From assembly GCA_025526915.1 (NCBI GenBank), contig JAHLKH010000008.1, positions 62,001 through 126,000 on the forward strand: DNA of 64,000 nucleotides. The letters are read 5' to 3'. The notes beneath the pieces were generated by a model. That model did not search any database and had not been told where the DNA came from. It saw only the letters and a list, made by a program, of their open reading frames with translations. Position numbers and translations under genes: made by a program. The stretch is from Entophlyctis helioformis (taxonomy: Eukaryota > Chytridiomycota > Chytridiomycetes > Chytridiales > Chytriomycetaceae). Below, piece after piece: positions 46,783-59,625 of this stretch (positions are counted from its first letter, which is position 1; every line of letters begins with the position of its first letter).

Positions 46783-49700
46783 TCATTGGCCCCAGGCAGC
46801 CTCCATGCCCACCATGTGCACAGGCTCGCCATTGGCGTGGTCCTTGATGTCCACGACGTGGCCAATCTGGTACACTGCTTCTCCTGCAGCCGTCAACAGA
46901 GCCTTGACCTCGCCCAGATCGCTTGGCGCCACAACCAGAACCATGCCAATACCACAGTTGAAGGTGCGGGCAAGCTCGACTATCAGAGTCCATTCGCCCC
47001 GCGAGTGCCATGGCCATCATGGCGTGAGTAAGAGCGCACAGTCTACACACAGAATCGCTGCAGCCACTCACGGTTTGCAATGCCACCGGCAGACTTGGCC
47101 CATTGGAACACGGGCAGGAGGGGCCACGTGGTTGCATCAATCGACACTCCAAGGTGGCTGGGCAGCACGCGAGGCACATTGTCAATGAAGCCGCCGCCGG
47201 TGATGTGCGCCATCGCCTTGATCAGGTTCTTGCGGATAACAGGGAGCAGCTGCTTGACGTACAGACGCGTCGGGGTCAAAAGAGCCTCGCCGAGCGTCTG
47301 GCCGGCAACAGGAGGCGTAAAGGGGCACGGCGACGCGTAGTCCAGACCAGCCAGGGCCGTCACGTGGCGGATGAGCGAGAAGCCGTTAGAGTGCACGCCA
47401 GACGACGCAAGGCCGAGCAGAATGTCGGACGGCTTGATGCTGTCGAGCTTGGGCAGCACCTCGTCGCGGTCAACGGCACCGACAACAAAGCCGGCAAGAT
47501 CGTAATCGCCGTGCTGGTAGATGCCGGGCATCTCGGCCGTCTCGCCACCAATGAGAGCGCAGCCAGAGTCGAGACAGCCGCGGGCAATACCGGCAACCAC
47601 GTCGGTGGCAACGTCAACCTCCAGCTTGCTGCTCGCGTAGTAGTCGAGGAAGAAGAGCGGCTCGGCACCTTGCACAATGACGTCGTTGACGCTCATGGCA
47701 ACAAGATCAATGCCGATCGTGTCGTGCTTGCGGATGGCCTGGGCAATCTTGAGCTTCGTTCCGACGCCGTCCGTGCCAGAGATCAGAACAGGGTCTCTGT
47801 AGCCAGCAGCCTTGAGGTCGAAAACACCGCCAAAGCCGCCAAGGTCTGCATCCGCGCCAGAACGGCGCGTGGCCTTGACGTGGGGCTTGATCTTCTCGAC
47901 AAGCAGGTTGCCGCTGTCGATGCTGACGCCGGCATCGGCATAGGTGGTGCCTGCCTTGGTGCGGGTCTCGAGAAGCTTGATGGCACTGGCAAGTATGGCG
48001 GTGTGGTGTGGTGTGTGTGTGTCAGCGATGGATCGTCGCATGTGCCGAGATGTGAACAAGGGCAACAGCAACGCACCGGTGGCCAATATCAGTGCGGAAC
48101 TCCATGCCCTCAAACTGGATCTTGCGAATGGCAGCGTTGGCACTGGCCAGTGCCTCGGGGAGCGTGGCAGACACGCCGGTGACGGCGAGCACGCGGCCGC
48201 CAGAGCTGACCAGCTGGCCATTGACAACAGACGTGCCGGCATGGAAGACGGTCACATTGCTGTCGAGGCCGGCAGGGATCGTGATCGCCTTGCCCTTCTC
48301 GTAGGTGCCAGGGTAGCCCTTGGCAGCACCAACGACAGTGGCGGCAAACGCACGCTTGAAGGCGACGGGGACAGAGTCGAGACGACGCTGGGCACAAGCC
48401 ATCATGATGTCGGCGAGATCGCAGTGGTCGTCAAGAAGGGGCAGCACAACCTGGGTCTCGGGATCGCCAAAGCGGCAGTTGTACTCGAGCACCTTGGGGC
48501 CAGTGGGCGTGAGCATGAGGCCGGCGTAAAGGATGCCAACAAACGGGAAGCCTGCCAGACGCAATCGCCCTCGTTAGTCACTGCCGCGTGGCAACAAGGC
48601 ATCGCGCGTTCAAGCGTCCAGAGCGTGTCGCTCACCATCACGACGCATGCCGTCCACAGTGGGCTGCAGGACAGTGCGCTTGACCTCGGTCGACAGCTCG
48701 GGAGTGTAGACGGGGGCAGGAGCATACGCTCCCATGCCGCCCGTGTTGGGGCCCTTGTCGCCGTTGTATGCGCGCTTGTGGTCCTGGGCAGCAGGCAGCG
48801 GGATGACCGTGTAGCCGTCGGTAAAGGCGAGCACAGAAACCTCCTCGCCCGTCAGACGCTCCTCGATGACGACCTCGCTTCCGGCTTCGCCAAAGACAGA
48901 GTCGAGCATGATCGACTTGAGGCCCTCGATGCCCTCCTCGAGCGTCTCGGGAAGCAAGACGCCCTTGCCAGCAGCAAGGCCAGATGCCTTGATGACATAC
49001 TCGCCCTTGAAGGCCTGGATGTAAGCCTTGGCGTCCTCAAACTTGGTGAACGTCTATAAAAGGGGACACGTGTGTCAGCGGCTGGTGGATGGGATCCATG
49101 CACCAGACGATCCAGCGATACCTTGTAGGCAGCCGTCGGGATGTGGTGGCGGGCCATAAACTCCTTCGAGTAAGCCTTGGAGCCCTCGAGACGGGCAGCC
49201 TCCTGGGATGGGCCAAAGCACGGGATGCCGACTGGAGAGCAGCGCAATGCGCAGCAGGCCGGTGCGGTCACGATCAGTCAGCTGCGGGACACCTCCTCAC
49301 GAGGGCGGCAAAACGCAGGCCGCACCTTTGCGGAAAGCGGTTTCGATGCCATCGACGAGCGGCTGCTCGGGGCCAGGCACAACGAGGTCGACCTGGAGGA
49401 GGGTCAAGAGGCGGGATGCAGCGCGCACAGGCAGGATCGGCCACGATCGGCCATGATCCGTGCGTCGCAGCGAGAGCGAGAGCGAGCGAGCCAGACAGCC
49501 AGCCAGCGGTTAGTCAGCACGTGTGCCAAGCGAGCGCAGGGCATCCAAAACGTGCCTTGTTGTCAATGGCAAAGCGGACCAGGTCGGCAAAGTGCGGTGC
49601 GACGGGCTGGATGGCGACATTGGAGACCTTGGGCGAGCCCGTGGCCGCCGTGCCGCCGTTGCCTGCATGGCGTGGCATTCGAGCCAGACAGCCAGCGAGG

Positions 49701-50005
49701 CGGCCAGCCATACGTCGAGGCAGTCCAGACGGCATCCAAGCCAGCGTCAGGTGGCATGTGGATCCCGCACAGAAAAAGTCGTCAGCAGGCTGCGCTGGAA
49801 GCCGGCGCAGAGGGCCGCAGCCCGGCACGAGGCAGCAGCGGCGGGCGGGCGGGCGGCAGCGGCAGGGGCGGCAGCGGCATGCAAGCAGGCAGAGGGGCGT
49901 ACCGGGAGCCACAAAGACCTTGTCGACCTTGGCCGACTTGGCCAGCGCCCACGCAATGGCGTGCTCACGGCCACCGGCGCCAACGAGAAGAATGCTGCGG
50001 CCCAT
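46783..50005 (-). CDS. ADE5,7: Bifunctional purine enzyme: GAR synthetase / AIR synthetase
   Basis: The N-terminal half (PurD) ligates glycine to phosphoribosylamine; the C-terminal half (PurM) closes the imidazole ring to AIR; both act in cytosolic purine synthesis. Pur[95 protein letters not shown] and [19 protein letters not shown]. Pur[87 protein letters not shown] and [13 protein letters not shown]. It ends [10 protein letters not shown] at TGA 46783-46785. Introns crowd the first 100 codons; one spans about 49650-49905 and is low complexity. The PurD-PurM order without PurN is the fungal arrangement. Confidence 0.97.
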
Positions 50006-50103
50006 GCGCGTTTGTCGAGATGGCAGGCAAATGGTTTATTGTGGTGATGGACAGAGGGGATCGGGGCTGGACGAGACGGGCTGGACGAGAGGGACGGGGG
50101 CCG

Positions 50104-50796
50104 TCATCGCATCTGCTCGCCCTGCAGTTGGGGTGGCGGCAGCGCATGCAGCTGCAGCTGCGGCGGCCAGTCGGGCGGAACCAGTCCGTCTTGTCGCCAT
50201 CCGTGGATCTGCGATTGTTGTCGTTGTCGTTGTTGTTGTAGAAGCAGTGCCAGTTGTAGTAGCAGATCACCCAGCCAGACATGGGCAGTGCAGTCAGTCG
50301 GTCAGTCGGTCAGCATGCAGCAAGCAGCCAGCGTGCAGAGTGCAGCGTGCAGCACGTCCAGACGCACCAGGATCGTAATGACAAACGAGAGCGGGACCGT
50401 CTTGGAGAAGCGCCTGCCGTTGACCAGCGACGTGTAGATGGCGGTATAGTGCGAGTCGTCGACGTCAAACAGGTTCGGATGGCTCTTGAACGCCTCGGCA
50501 GACGCAAGCCCCGCGTTGTACGGCCGGTGGCCGGCTGCCCACTGCGCCCGCTGCTGCTCCCAGTGCGTCAGGCCGATGTGGCCGGCGTCGGCCTGCTGCA
50601 GATTCAAGTCCCGAGCCGCCTGCTGCGACTCGCTGCTGGCCAGCCGTGCTGCTGCTATTGCGTCGGCTGCCCGCTGTGCGACGGCGAGTGCCTGTGGAGA
50701 TGTGCCGATGCCGCTGCTGCTGCTGCTGCTGCTGTTACCTATGGAGGCGCCGAGCGAGCCTGTGCGCAGAGACGGCGATGCCGAGGGCGAGGACAT
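50104..50796 (-). CDS. Gag1-like (DUF4050) protein
   Basis: DUF4050 includes fission-yeast Gag1, which opposes TORC1 output. From ATG 50796: a Ser-rich start with a run of Ser, an Ala-rich helix (LAVAQRAADAIAAARLAS), then HWEQQRAQWAAGHRPYNAGL, YTAIYTSLVNGRRFSKTVPL and SFVITILV. After an intron (donor GTGCGT, acceptor CGCAG near 50206) it continues IHGWRQDGLVPPDWPPQLQ and ends GEQMR at TGA 50104-50106. The PLSxxxxILVxxWxxxGL pattern is the family signature. An open frame extends upstream to 51096, but that part looks like low-complexity leader, so the shorter start is preferred. Ends about 100 bases downstream of the ADE5,7 start. Confidence 0.55.
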
Positions 50797-51237
50797 GGTG
50801 CTGCTGTGGGCTGTCGTCGTCGGTGGCCGATGCTGGACCGTGGCCGCCGTCCGCTTGTCGGGCTGTTTGGGTCGGCGGTGTCGGTGTTTGCAACGAAGAC
50901 CGACGGCAAACTTTGGGACTGCCCCATCGATCGGACTTTGGCGGGCTGGTCGTCGGGCTGGCTGGAGGCTGGCTGGTGGTTGATGGGCACTGGGCACTGG
51001 GCAGTGGACGGCGCTTGTGCAAGGGGCTGTCCTGCCGGTGCTCTGCGATGCTCCTGCTGGTGCTGTTGGCGACGGAGAGGAGAAGCCCGCAAACACAAAG
51101 GAGATGGTGGCGGCGCATCAACGGCAGCACGGCCACATGATCACCGCCATGTGGGCTCATCTCGCCGGCTGTTGGACGGTGTTGCCACGCAAGTGCCGTG
51201 CTTCATTCGTGCCATATGCCCGTACACGCTGCACAGA

Positions 51238-53278
51238 TCAGAGATCCACAAGCGCAAGCGATCCCTGCTGCAGCACACACACACGCCGGTGTCCTGTCTG
51301 CGCGATTCCAAGCACAAGCGACGGCCCGCCAGGTCCGGCAGCGTGGCCATGCCCTGCCAGATCGACCACAAACTGCTTGGCGCTGCTCTCTCTTGCCAGA
51401 GGTCGCTCGTATGCATACAAGTACTGTTTCGACTCGAGCACAAACGCGAGCTCCTTGTCGTCCGTCAGACACACGAGCTTCTTGTCGCGCTTGCTGGCCT
51501 GCACAAACCCGAGTGCACACACGGTCGCCGTGTGCTGGAGTCGCATGCCCATATGCAGCTCAAACACAATCGCATCGACATCCGACTGCACCATGAACAC
51601 CATCAACCGGCCACCGACTCGTCTTGCCGCACGATCAAGGGACCCGCCGAGCCACGACATGCCAGGCATCGTGCTTTGGTGTGTCACCATCGCATGGCCA
51701 GCAGCGCCGTCGCCATGGCTCAGGGCCGCCCGCATCAGGACCATGCTCGCACCCTCAAAGTCGACATTCTCCTGTCGCTCCGTGACTGTCTGAAACTCCA
51801 TGTGTCCCGGTCCACCAAGCGACGTGTCTTGGTCGACAGCCATGCTGCTTCCATCGCCACCGTCGGTACCACGGATGCCGGCTCCGCCTTGGTACTTTTC
51901 CAGCCGTTCAAGGTATTCTGCCAGCACACCTGGCTCCAGCGACTCGAGCACGCCGTCATCATGCTCAAACACGTGTGTCCATCGCATATCGCTGTTCGTC
52001 TTTTCCAAGTAGAGCGTGAGCCGGCGTCCGTCTTCCAGCGTCCACAGGCAGTCTGCCGGATGGATGCTGTCAAACAGCGTTCCGGCAATGTACGTGGCGT
52101 CTCGACGAAGACATTTGGCGCTGATGGTGTTGTGCTGGAACACCACGCGAATGTCCTGCTTGGCTGACGGCTCTGGCAGACTGACGACAATGGTGACTTC
52201 GTCGCCTGTCTGCGTCCATGCATATGGCGGTGGGGCAGGTTCAGCAGATGCTGCGGGTTCGGCGGTTGCCTCAGTTGTTGTCGTGGCAGAAGCGGCCGAT
52301 GTTGGCGCTGGGGGCTCGATCGCCTTGGCTTGAACGTTGCCATTGCTGTCTAATTGCTTGTGGTCGCGCGTGGATTGAGACCGCAGCGGTTCAAAGGGTG
52401 TTGGTGCGCTGATGCAAAGGGCAAGATCCTCTGCTTCGATCCGCGCAAAGAATGGCGCCGAGTCTCCCACGAGTGTGAGCAGGACATCGCCTAAAACGCT
52501 CTTGGTCGGCAACGCTGAATCGCCAGCCACATGAACAGGCAGATGGACGCGGACAAGACTCAGCGCGAAGCGCACGGGCGGCAATGTGCGCTGCTGCGAA
52601 TGATTGTCGCCTTTGATGGCCGGCATGGCTTGCAGCACGCACACAAGCAGCTCTCCATTGGACTCGACCGCATCCAAGACCATGCTGCCCTCGCACACAG
52701 CCAGCGGCGAATGCGCGACTTGAATGGTGGCCAGATGAGTCGTCTGCAGCGTTGCTGGGCAGAAGGAGAAGGCCTCGACCGCGTAGCTGCTGTGTATGCC
52801 ACCGTCCGAGACCAGCATCACGACGCGGCTGGTCGGTCCGTCAGTGGGAATGTCCACAAAGACGATGGACGGAGGCAGCACGATCGGGGGCCGTGCTGGT
52901 GACGCAGCCTGGAGTGGTGACGGCGATGGCGAGCCAGCTGGCAAGGCATGCAGCCGAGTGAACCTGACTGCGGCTGGATCTGGCGATGCGTGGGAAACTG
53001 GTGGCAGCTGCGCATGGACGAGGCAGCGGGTGTCGTCGAGATACACGACGTTTGCAGCGGCGTCCGCAGCGGCCGGTGCCTGAGAAGCAGCCGCTGATGG
53101 GCAGGGCACCAGGAGGTTCGAGCGGCCAAACAGCTCCAGGATGCGGAACGGAGTGGCGGCCGTGGACGTCTGGTGCAAGACGGACAGGTTCAGCGGACTG
53201 GGCAGCGGCACATGCACGGGCGGCTGCGAGTCTGCGAGCTTGTAGTTGTCGAACCTGCGGTGCATTGGCATGAGCGAG

Positions 53279-53309
<31 letters not shown>

Positions 53310-53384
53310 ACGCACAGACGCACAGACGCACACTTACAGCGGGTTGAGCAGCGAGCGGTCGATCTGTGCCTGGATGTGCGCCAT
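51238..53384 (-). CDS. NUDCD1: NudC domain-containing protein 1 (CML66-like)
   Basis: NUDCD1 is a CS-domain co-chaperone that works with Hsp90-type clients. A 47-base first exon, MAHIQAQIDRSLLNP, splices over a CCTG-repeat intron (53337 to about 53258) to FDNYKLADSQPPVHV, matching the LLDPRFEGYKL start of the animal protein. A long second exon reads to the end. The CS domain is YAWTQTGDEVTIVVSLPEP through DMRWTHVFEHDDGVLESLEP. The C-terminus includes VDAIVFELHMG and the family signature ALGFVQASKRDKKLVCL. The middle is Ala/Thr-rich linker. No break seen across about 690 residues. Its ATG is 36 bases from the divergent BUD22 ATG. Confidence 0.88.
53281..53310. repeat. GGCA/CCTG tetranucleotide microsatellite in the NUDCD1 intron
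   Basis: Seven or more uninterrupted ggca units inside the first intron of NUDCD1. Confidence 0.9.
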
Positions 53385-53420
53385 GACTTTGTCGCGGATT
53401 CGCAAACCAGCGCAAACGAC

Positions 53421-55770
53421 ATGGGCAGCCAGGTCGACGACGACGAGCAGGGGCTGGACGGCAGCCACGGCGCGCAGGCGCATGCATCGGCATCTGCGCA
53501 CTCGCCACACGCACCAGGCGCAGCAGCACCCGACTGGGCCAAGATTGGCCCGGCCCTGCAGAAGAAGCTGGTGCGTCGCCGCTGCTCTGGGCTTTCTTTT
53601 TTGTTGCCATTCAACCGACAGCTGTGCTGCCTTGGACAGCTGCAATGCCTTGGACAGCTGCGATGCCTTGGTGTGATGCCTTGGTGTGACTGACACTTGC
53701 CCGTGTCCTTGCAGTTCCACCAGTGCAAAGAGGTGCGCAGAGCAGCCAAGAAGGCAAAGGCGTTTGAGCTGCGCAAGCTCATCAAGAAACTGCAAGGCCT
53801 GCGGACAAAGGCTGCGTGAGTCTTGCTGCAGGCCGTCTCGAGCGATCCTTTCGGCCAACGGACAGCCGTCTCCTGGTGCTGACCGCATCTCTTGCATGGT
53901 GCTCCTTGTGCAGATCCACGGACGATGTGCCGGACGCCGTCAGGGCCAACCGTGCCAAAGAAGTCGCCAAGTGCGAGCTGCAGCTTGAAGGCATCAAGGT
54001 GGCTTTGCATCACCACCGTGCAGATCTGGAAGTGGTTGCGCTTGCTCACACACCATCTCTCTCTCGGATCACTCAGGACATGGACCTTGACGTGGCAACG
54101 CATCGTGCCATTGCGGATACCATCACTTCGAGCTCGCTCGCTGACCAGGAACGCATTCTGGGTCTGCACACCCCACTGCTCAATGCGTCGTCTCTTTCGC
54201 CGCTGCTCAATGGCGAGAAACGCGCGCCGCTTGTTCCTGCACATCAACGCGTCGTGTCGTCCAAGATCTTCAAGGATGCGCTGCAAGCCTGCGTGGAGGA
54301 CATCAGCGCCATGGTCGAGGGCCGTCGCAAAAAGGCCAAGACGGCCAAGGAAGTCAAGGCCGAGAAGAAGCTGGAGATCCAGGCACAACGCGCAGCAGAG
54401 GCAACGACGAAAGCCAAAGGTGCATCATCAGCACAAGTGTCCAACTCGGAATCGGCTGGAAAGAAGGCGAGCGTGTCGGCAGCTGCTGCAGCATCAACTC
54501 GCCCGTCTGTAGACGCCCTGATCAACGCGTTCCTTGCACCATCCAAGGCAAACACCAAGAAGCTGCAAGAAACCAAAGCCGCCGCCGCCGCTGCTGCTGC
54601 TGCTTCTCGAGTCAAGACTGGCACGGTGACCGAGGCCAGTGACGACGATGGCGACGATGACAACAGCGACGACTATGAAGACATTGACGAGGATGAGGAC
54701 GACGAGGATGGACAGGATCAGTATGCCGGCCACATGCTCATGGATAGCGATGCCGAGACCGACGACGATGACGATCAAGGCGGCGTGGACGACTTTGAAG
54801 ACGAGCCAGAACCCAGCGACGAGGACGAGGACATGGAAGGCGACTTGAGTGTTGACGACGATGGAGAGACGACCGCCAGCAGCAAACGGCCAGCCAAGCC
54901 TGCTGCAAAGCCTGCCTCAAAGGACGCCTCCAAAGTGGCAAAGCCTGGCACGAAGCCTGGAAAGGTGGCCAAGAAGACCGCCAAAGAGCCGGCAGACTCG
55001 ATGTTTGTGACGAGCCTGGGCCAGGGCGATGACAGCGACGCGTCCATGTCGGACTACTCGGGCCGAGGCCGCTATTCGGACGATGACGACTTTGACTATG
55101 ATGGCAACGGCAAAAAGAAGGACAAGAAGAAGAAAGAGAAGAAGAACCGCATGGGTCAGCGTGCACGTCGAGAGTATGTCATTCTGCTGCACTTGCTGCC
55201 TTGCTGGGTCTCGTGCGATGGAGCTGACGGGCTGATGCATCGGCATGGTTGGTTGGCAGGCTGGCTGAAAAGCAGTTTGGTCGGGAAGCACGTCATATTG
55301 CACTGGGACTTGGACCCAAGCCTGACGAGTCGCAGCGTGGCGGTCGCGGTGGTCGTGGCGGTCGCGGAGGACGCGGCGCAGCAAGAGGCGGCCGTGGCGG
55401 CAGTGCGCCATTGGGTCGCGGGGGTTTTGGAGGCGACCGCCAAGACGGCTTTTCGGCTCGCCCGCGGCCACCGCCGAAACAGGAAGACATTTCCGACCTG
55501 CATCCGTCGTGGCAGGCCAAGAAACTCGCCAAGCGGGCTGCTGTGATTACCGAGTTTAAGGGATCCAAGATCACGTTTGGCGACGATGGCCCGACTGATT
55601 CTGCACCCTCTGGTGGCGGTGGTGGCAAGCCTGCTCCTGCCAAACCTAAGCAGCCGAGCAACCTGCCTGAACAGCTGCATCCGTCATGGGAAGCCAAACG
55701 ACGCGCCAAGGAGCTGGAAGAGCAGCGCAAGCTCATGGCCAAGCCCACCAAGATCACGTTTGATGACTAA
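53421..55770 (+). CDS. BUD22: Bud22/SRFBP1-family ribosome biogenesis protein
   Basis: Bud22 acts in early nucleolar steps of 40S synthesis. ATG 53421 gives MGSQVDDDEQGLDGS; the helical N-terminus AALQKKL-type segment is split by an intron before FHQCKEVRRAAKKAKAFELR, then LRKLIKKLQGLRTKA and ANRAKEVAKCELQLEGIKV. The middle is a long acidic region of Asp/Glu runs alternating with Lys/Ala/Pro. After an intron comes an RGG box (RGGRGGRGGRGGRGAARGG). The conserved end has two related motifs: LHPSWQAKKLAKRAAVITEF with SKITFGDD, and LHPSWEAKRRAKELEEQRK with TKITFDD at the stop (55770). The HPSWEAKR...ITFD end is diagnostic. Here it is doubled; most relatives I know carry one. Confidence 0.85.
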
Positions 55771-55986
55771 AGGAGGCTGTTGCAATGCATACTCTGATGT
55801 AGTCGCTGTCAAAATGGAGAGATGTATTGGGTTGGAAGGGAGAGAGGCAGAAGTGCTGGGATCGGCCGGCACGCTGATCATGTTGTGCGCGCCGCTGCCG
55901 CTCCTGCAGCGGGGGTGGTAGTGTTGGTGACTGTTGCGGTAGTCGGCGCAGAGCACAGGACTGGGAAAGGAGAGCAGGGGTTAGTC

Positions 55987-57415
55987 TCAATGCCAATGAC
56001 GGTAGCAATGGCAGTCAGGCTGAAAGGGCGAATGCTGCTCACTTCCTTGCACGGCCTGCGGACATGATCTCTTGAGCACAGAAAACACAATGGCGCCAAT
56101 GACACCAAGCACGAGCAGCAGAATGAGCAGCATGAATATCTTGTCGTTGCCCATGCGGCTGGCAGGTTGCAGGGCACGGCTCGTGTCAGCACATCATTTG
56201 GCGCGCGCATTCATGGAAACGATCCGCCGCGATGGCGTACCGAATAAAGATGCGGATCTGCTTGTCAGCACGCCGCAGATTGTTCTCGACACGCTCAACG
56301 TCTTCTTCAATCTGCCGGATCTTTTCGCCCTGCTCCTTGATCTCTTGGTTGACCGCCACACCAATCTGCGACATTTCGTATCGCTCGTGTCAGCCGGCTG
56401 CCTGGCCGCACTGACGGCAGCCAAAACTGCAACGAGCCATCTGTCACCTGCAACGTCTCGTCAAGAGCCTTTTGAGCACGTGCTGCTGATTCCTGCGTCT
56501 TGTCCTGGATAACCATGGCCTGCTTGGTCATTTCAATCGCCGTCATGTCTTCCACGTCTGTGCCCGTTCATGTTTGCATTTATGGATCCATCGGCGAGTG
56601 AGTTCATCAGTTTGTCAGTCCATCAGTCCATCAGTCCGTCAGCCCGACAGCCATCATTGCACTACAGCCCAGCTTCAACAGCATACTCTTCTTGACCGGA
56701 AGGCCAGGAACGCCACCCGAGGCCGCGTTGGTGGTTTCGGCCCACTCAATGTCCTGGCCAAGCTTGCCCAGCTTCTCGTCATACTGCCGCGCCTTGGCGT
56801 CCCAGTCAGATTGTGTCGACCCAGACAGGCCGCGCACTTCGACGACAATGGACCGATGGACCTGACGCGCTCTGTTGAGTCTGTTCTTGAGGTACTGGCA
56901 TTTCTGTTGGTGTCCAGCCACGTCAAGAGTCAGCCGGCATGACGGGCAAAGCTGGAGATGCAAGAGCTGTTTGCCTGTGTGCGCTCCTCGCCCTTGAGCT
57001 TGGGAATCTCGCGTTCAAGCACCGTCTGGATACTCGAAATGAGCTCCGTGATTTGCTCTTCAAAGTCCTCGAGGTCTGGAGGGGTTGGAGAGTACGGCGG
57101 TGTGCGTCAGTCACAGTATGCGTCAATAAGCATACGAGCATAGCGTGGTTTGCAGCGAGTGAGACACATGCGCGTCTGACGGCGGGCGTGTTGCGTCTCA
57201 TCTGGCCGGCCGGCCAGTCAGCCAGCGCCAGCCAGCCAGCACAACAAACAGACGCGACTGGTGCGCGTATCGGCATGCTGCTGGCCAGACGCAAGGCATC
57301 TAGTTGACGCATGCATGGCGCCGTCCCTCGTGAAACCACTCGCTTGCCGAATTGCATGCTCTCGTCTGTGCTTGATGGGCATTGCCATGGTGCCTCGACA
57401 CTCACCAGACGACAT
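55987..57415 (-). CDS. NPSN-type Qb-SNARE
   Basis: This is a tail-anchored SNARE for membrane fusion. ATG 57415 encodes only MSS before an intron; then DLEDFEEQITELISSIQTVL and EREIPKLKGE, CQYLKNRLNRARQVHRSIVV and DYDEKLGKLGQDIEW-like sequence form the N-terminal helical domain of the Vti/NPSN group. The SNARE helix follows: AARAQKALDETLQVTD, IGVAVNQEIKEQGEKIRQIE (zero-layer Gln) and DVERVENNLRRADKQIRIFI. An intron precedes MGNDKIFMLLILLLVLGVIG, the membrane anchor. NPSN SNAREs are known from plants and several protists and are generally absent from yeasts. A syntaxin 8-like or Vti1-like Q-SNARE is the alternative. The C-terminus after the anchor (about 30 residues to TGA 55987) is longer than usual and may include an unremoved intron. 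Confidence 0.65.
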
Positions 57416-57543
57416 GGCAGTGTTTGAAAGAAGGGCTGAGATGGGACGGCCGAACCTCAAAATGTGCGAATCGTCTGTGGCACTATAAAAGCTGGAAAAC
57501 TGAGATGCAATGATGCTTTGTTGGAGACAGATGGGAAAGCAGA

Positions 57544-59411
57544 CTACTGCTTGGGAGCAGGGCCGGCCTGGGGGTTGGTGGGGTCAAAGTACTTGCCAAG
57601 ACCCTGCCAGCACTTGTAGTAGTCGGCCTGGAGCACATTGCCCGGCGTGCCCTTGACCTTCTTGAGCGCCGTCTTGGCAACCGAGAGCAGCTGGTTGGTC
57701 TCGAACATGAACGCGAGGCCGTCGGGACGCAGCTTGACAGGCGCGAGCTTCTCTGTCGACGCCTTGTCAAACGTCTCGCGGTCGGGACCGTGCGGCGTCA
57801 TCATGCTGTGGAGGGACGCGCCGCCTGGCAAAAAGCCCTCCTGCTTGGCATCGTATCCGCCCGAGATCAGGCCCATGAACTCGGACATGCTGTTCGGCAA
57901 GAGAGCGCACAGATGGCAATACGGATCAGACGGCACCGATCAAGGACTGAGCAAAGCAGCAGCAAGACTCGCGTTGCCTGCTTACCAGTTGCGGTGGTAG
58001 TACGGCGGGCGGAAGGTGTCCTCGCCAACCATCCAGCGCGGCGGGAAGATGACAAAGTCGAGCAGAGCAACGCCTGGGGTTCCCGATCTGGCCGTGAGCA
58101 CCGTGAAGATGGACGGGTCGGGGTGGTCAAACGAGACCGTGTTGACCGTGTTGAAGCGGGCCAGGTCGTACTTGTACGGCGCGTAGTTGCCGTGCCACGC
58201 GACGACATCGTACGGCGAGTGCTCCTGGGTCGTGGAGAACAGGTAGCCCTGGAACTTGTTGACGATGTGGTAGGTGACGCCCTCCTTGTCTTCGTAGGCA
58301 GCGACGGGGTACAAAAAGTCGCGCGGGTTGGCGAGGCCGTTGGAGCCAATGGGGCCAAGGTCGGGCAGCTCAAAGTGGCGGTCAAAGATCTCGGCAACGT
58401 AGCCGCGGGTGGGGCCGTCGAGCAGACGCACCGAGTACCGGATGCCTCGGGGAATGACAGCAATCTCGCCAGGCGACACGAGCAGCATGCCAAACTCGGT
58501 CTGGATATCAAGGCGGCCCTGCTGGGGGACTGGCATTGGACACGCACGGGTGGTCAGTCGGCGGACGGCGACTGCTCTGCGAGACGATGGGCATGCGACG
58601 TACCAATCAGAAAGTCGCCGTCCGAGTTGTAAAAGGACGTGTTGGTCATGTCCTTGTCACAGGCAAAGACGTGAATGGCCATGCCAGCGCGGTTGGAGGG
58701 AGAGCCGGCACCGCAGATCGTCTGGAGACCGTGCACAAAGTCGACGCCATCGGCCGACTTCTCGGGCAGCTCAAAGGGCGACCATCTGAGCTGGTTGGGC
58801 GTGGACTCGCACTCGCAGTTGGGATCCTGGTCGTTGACGACCGAGAAGTTGCGCACCAGCTTGTCGGACGGGATGCGCGAGAAGGGAATGTGGCAGACCG
58901 ACGGGCGGATGCGGTAGAGCCAGCTGTGCGCATTGCGATCAGGCGAGGGCCGGTCGAGTCATCATCGCAGACGACGAGGTCACGGGGATTGGCGATGGTC
59001 AGGCGGGCATTCATTGAGCCACAATGACGCAACCGAGCCAAACGCAGCGACGACGACGACGACGACGACAAGGGCAGAAGGCAGGCCATGTCAGCGGCCG
59101 AGGCACGCAGCCGAGTACACAGGCTGTGCGTGGATGGTGCACACCGTGCATGCCGTCGCTTACCTGCGCTGCTGGTCGTGTCTCGGGACCGTAAACGCAG
59201 AGCCAGAGAGCTGCTCGGCATAGAGGCCAAAGGCGACCTTTTGTGGCGAGTTGCGGCCTTGAAAGCGGAGCAGCAGAAGCGGTCAGCATCGAGGCTGCCG
59301 CTGCAGGGCCGCAGAGGCGCAGACCGACAGCCACTCACCCACGGGCAGAGCGCCGGCAAGGGCCTCGGACTCAAAGTGGTTGCCGAATCCAGAGTTGTAC
59401 GAGTACGTCAT
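57544..59411 (-). CDS. hmgA: Homogentisate 1,2-dioxygenase
   Basis: This is a non-haem iron enzyme opening the ring of homogentisate to maleylacetoacetate in tyrosine/phenylalanine breakdown. Start [20 protein letters not shown], then [95 protein letters not shown] and [20 protein letters not shown]. The iron site is seen in RPPYYHRN (His) and MSEFMGLI (Glu), with the second His in [18 protein letters not shown]. It ends AGPAPKQ at TAG/TGA near 57544. Five introns; one separates YYHRN from MSEF. The frame is open upstream of the start, but this ATG matches all known homologues. Length about 440 residues, as expected. Confidence 0.96.
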
Positions 59412-59625
59412 CGGGACAGATTGCGTGTGTGCGGGAAAGGACCGGCCCGGATCGCTCCGAAGTGAGCCTGAGCGCACGCTGCTGATTGGTCGATCTTGGA
59501 GAGCCTTCACAAGGTGCAGACACTGCGCGATGCGAGCACAGCAACGGCCGTCCATGCAGGCTGCTGGCTCTTGGGTCACGGCATGACTCGCTGGCTGAAC
59601 GCCAAGCTGGATTTCATTGGAAAGA

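Noticed and set aside
47103..49059. Plus-strand frames of 359 and 371 codons
   Set aside because: Antisense shadows of ADE5,7 with no family features.
50281..52167. A 628-codon plus-strand open frame
   Set aside because: Antisense to NUDCD1 and the DUF4050 gene, which have clear homology; no domain in this frame.
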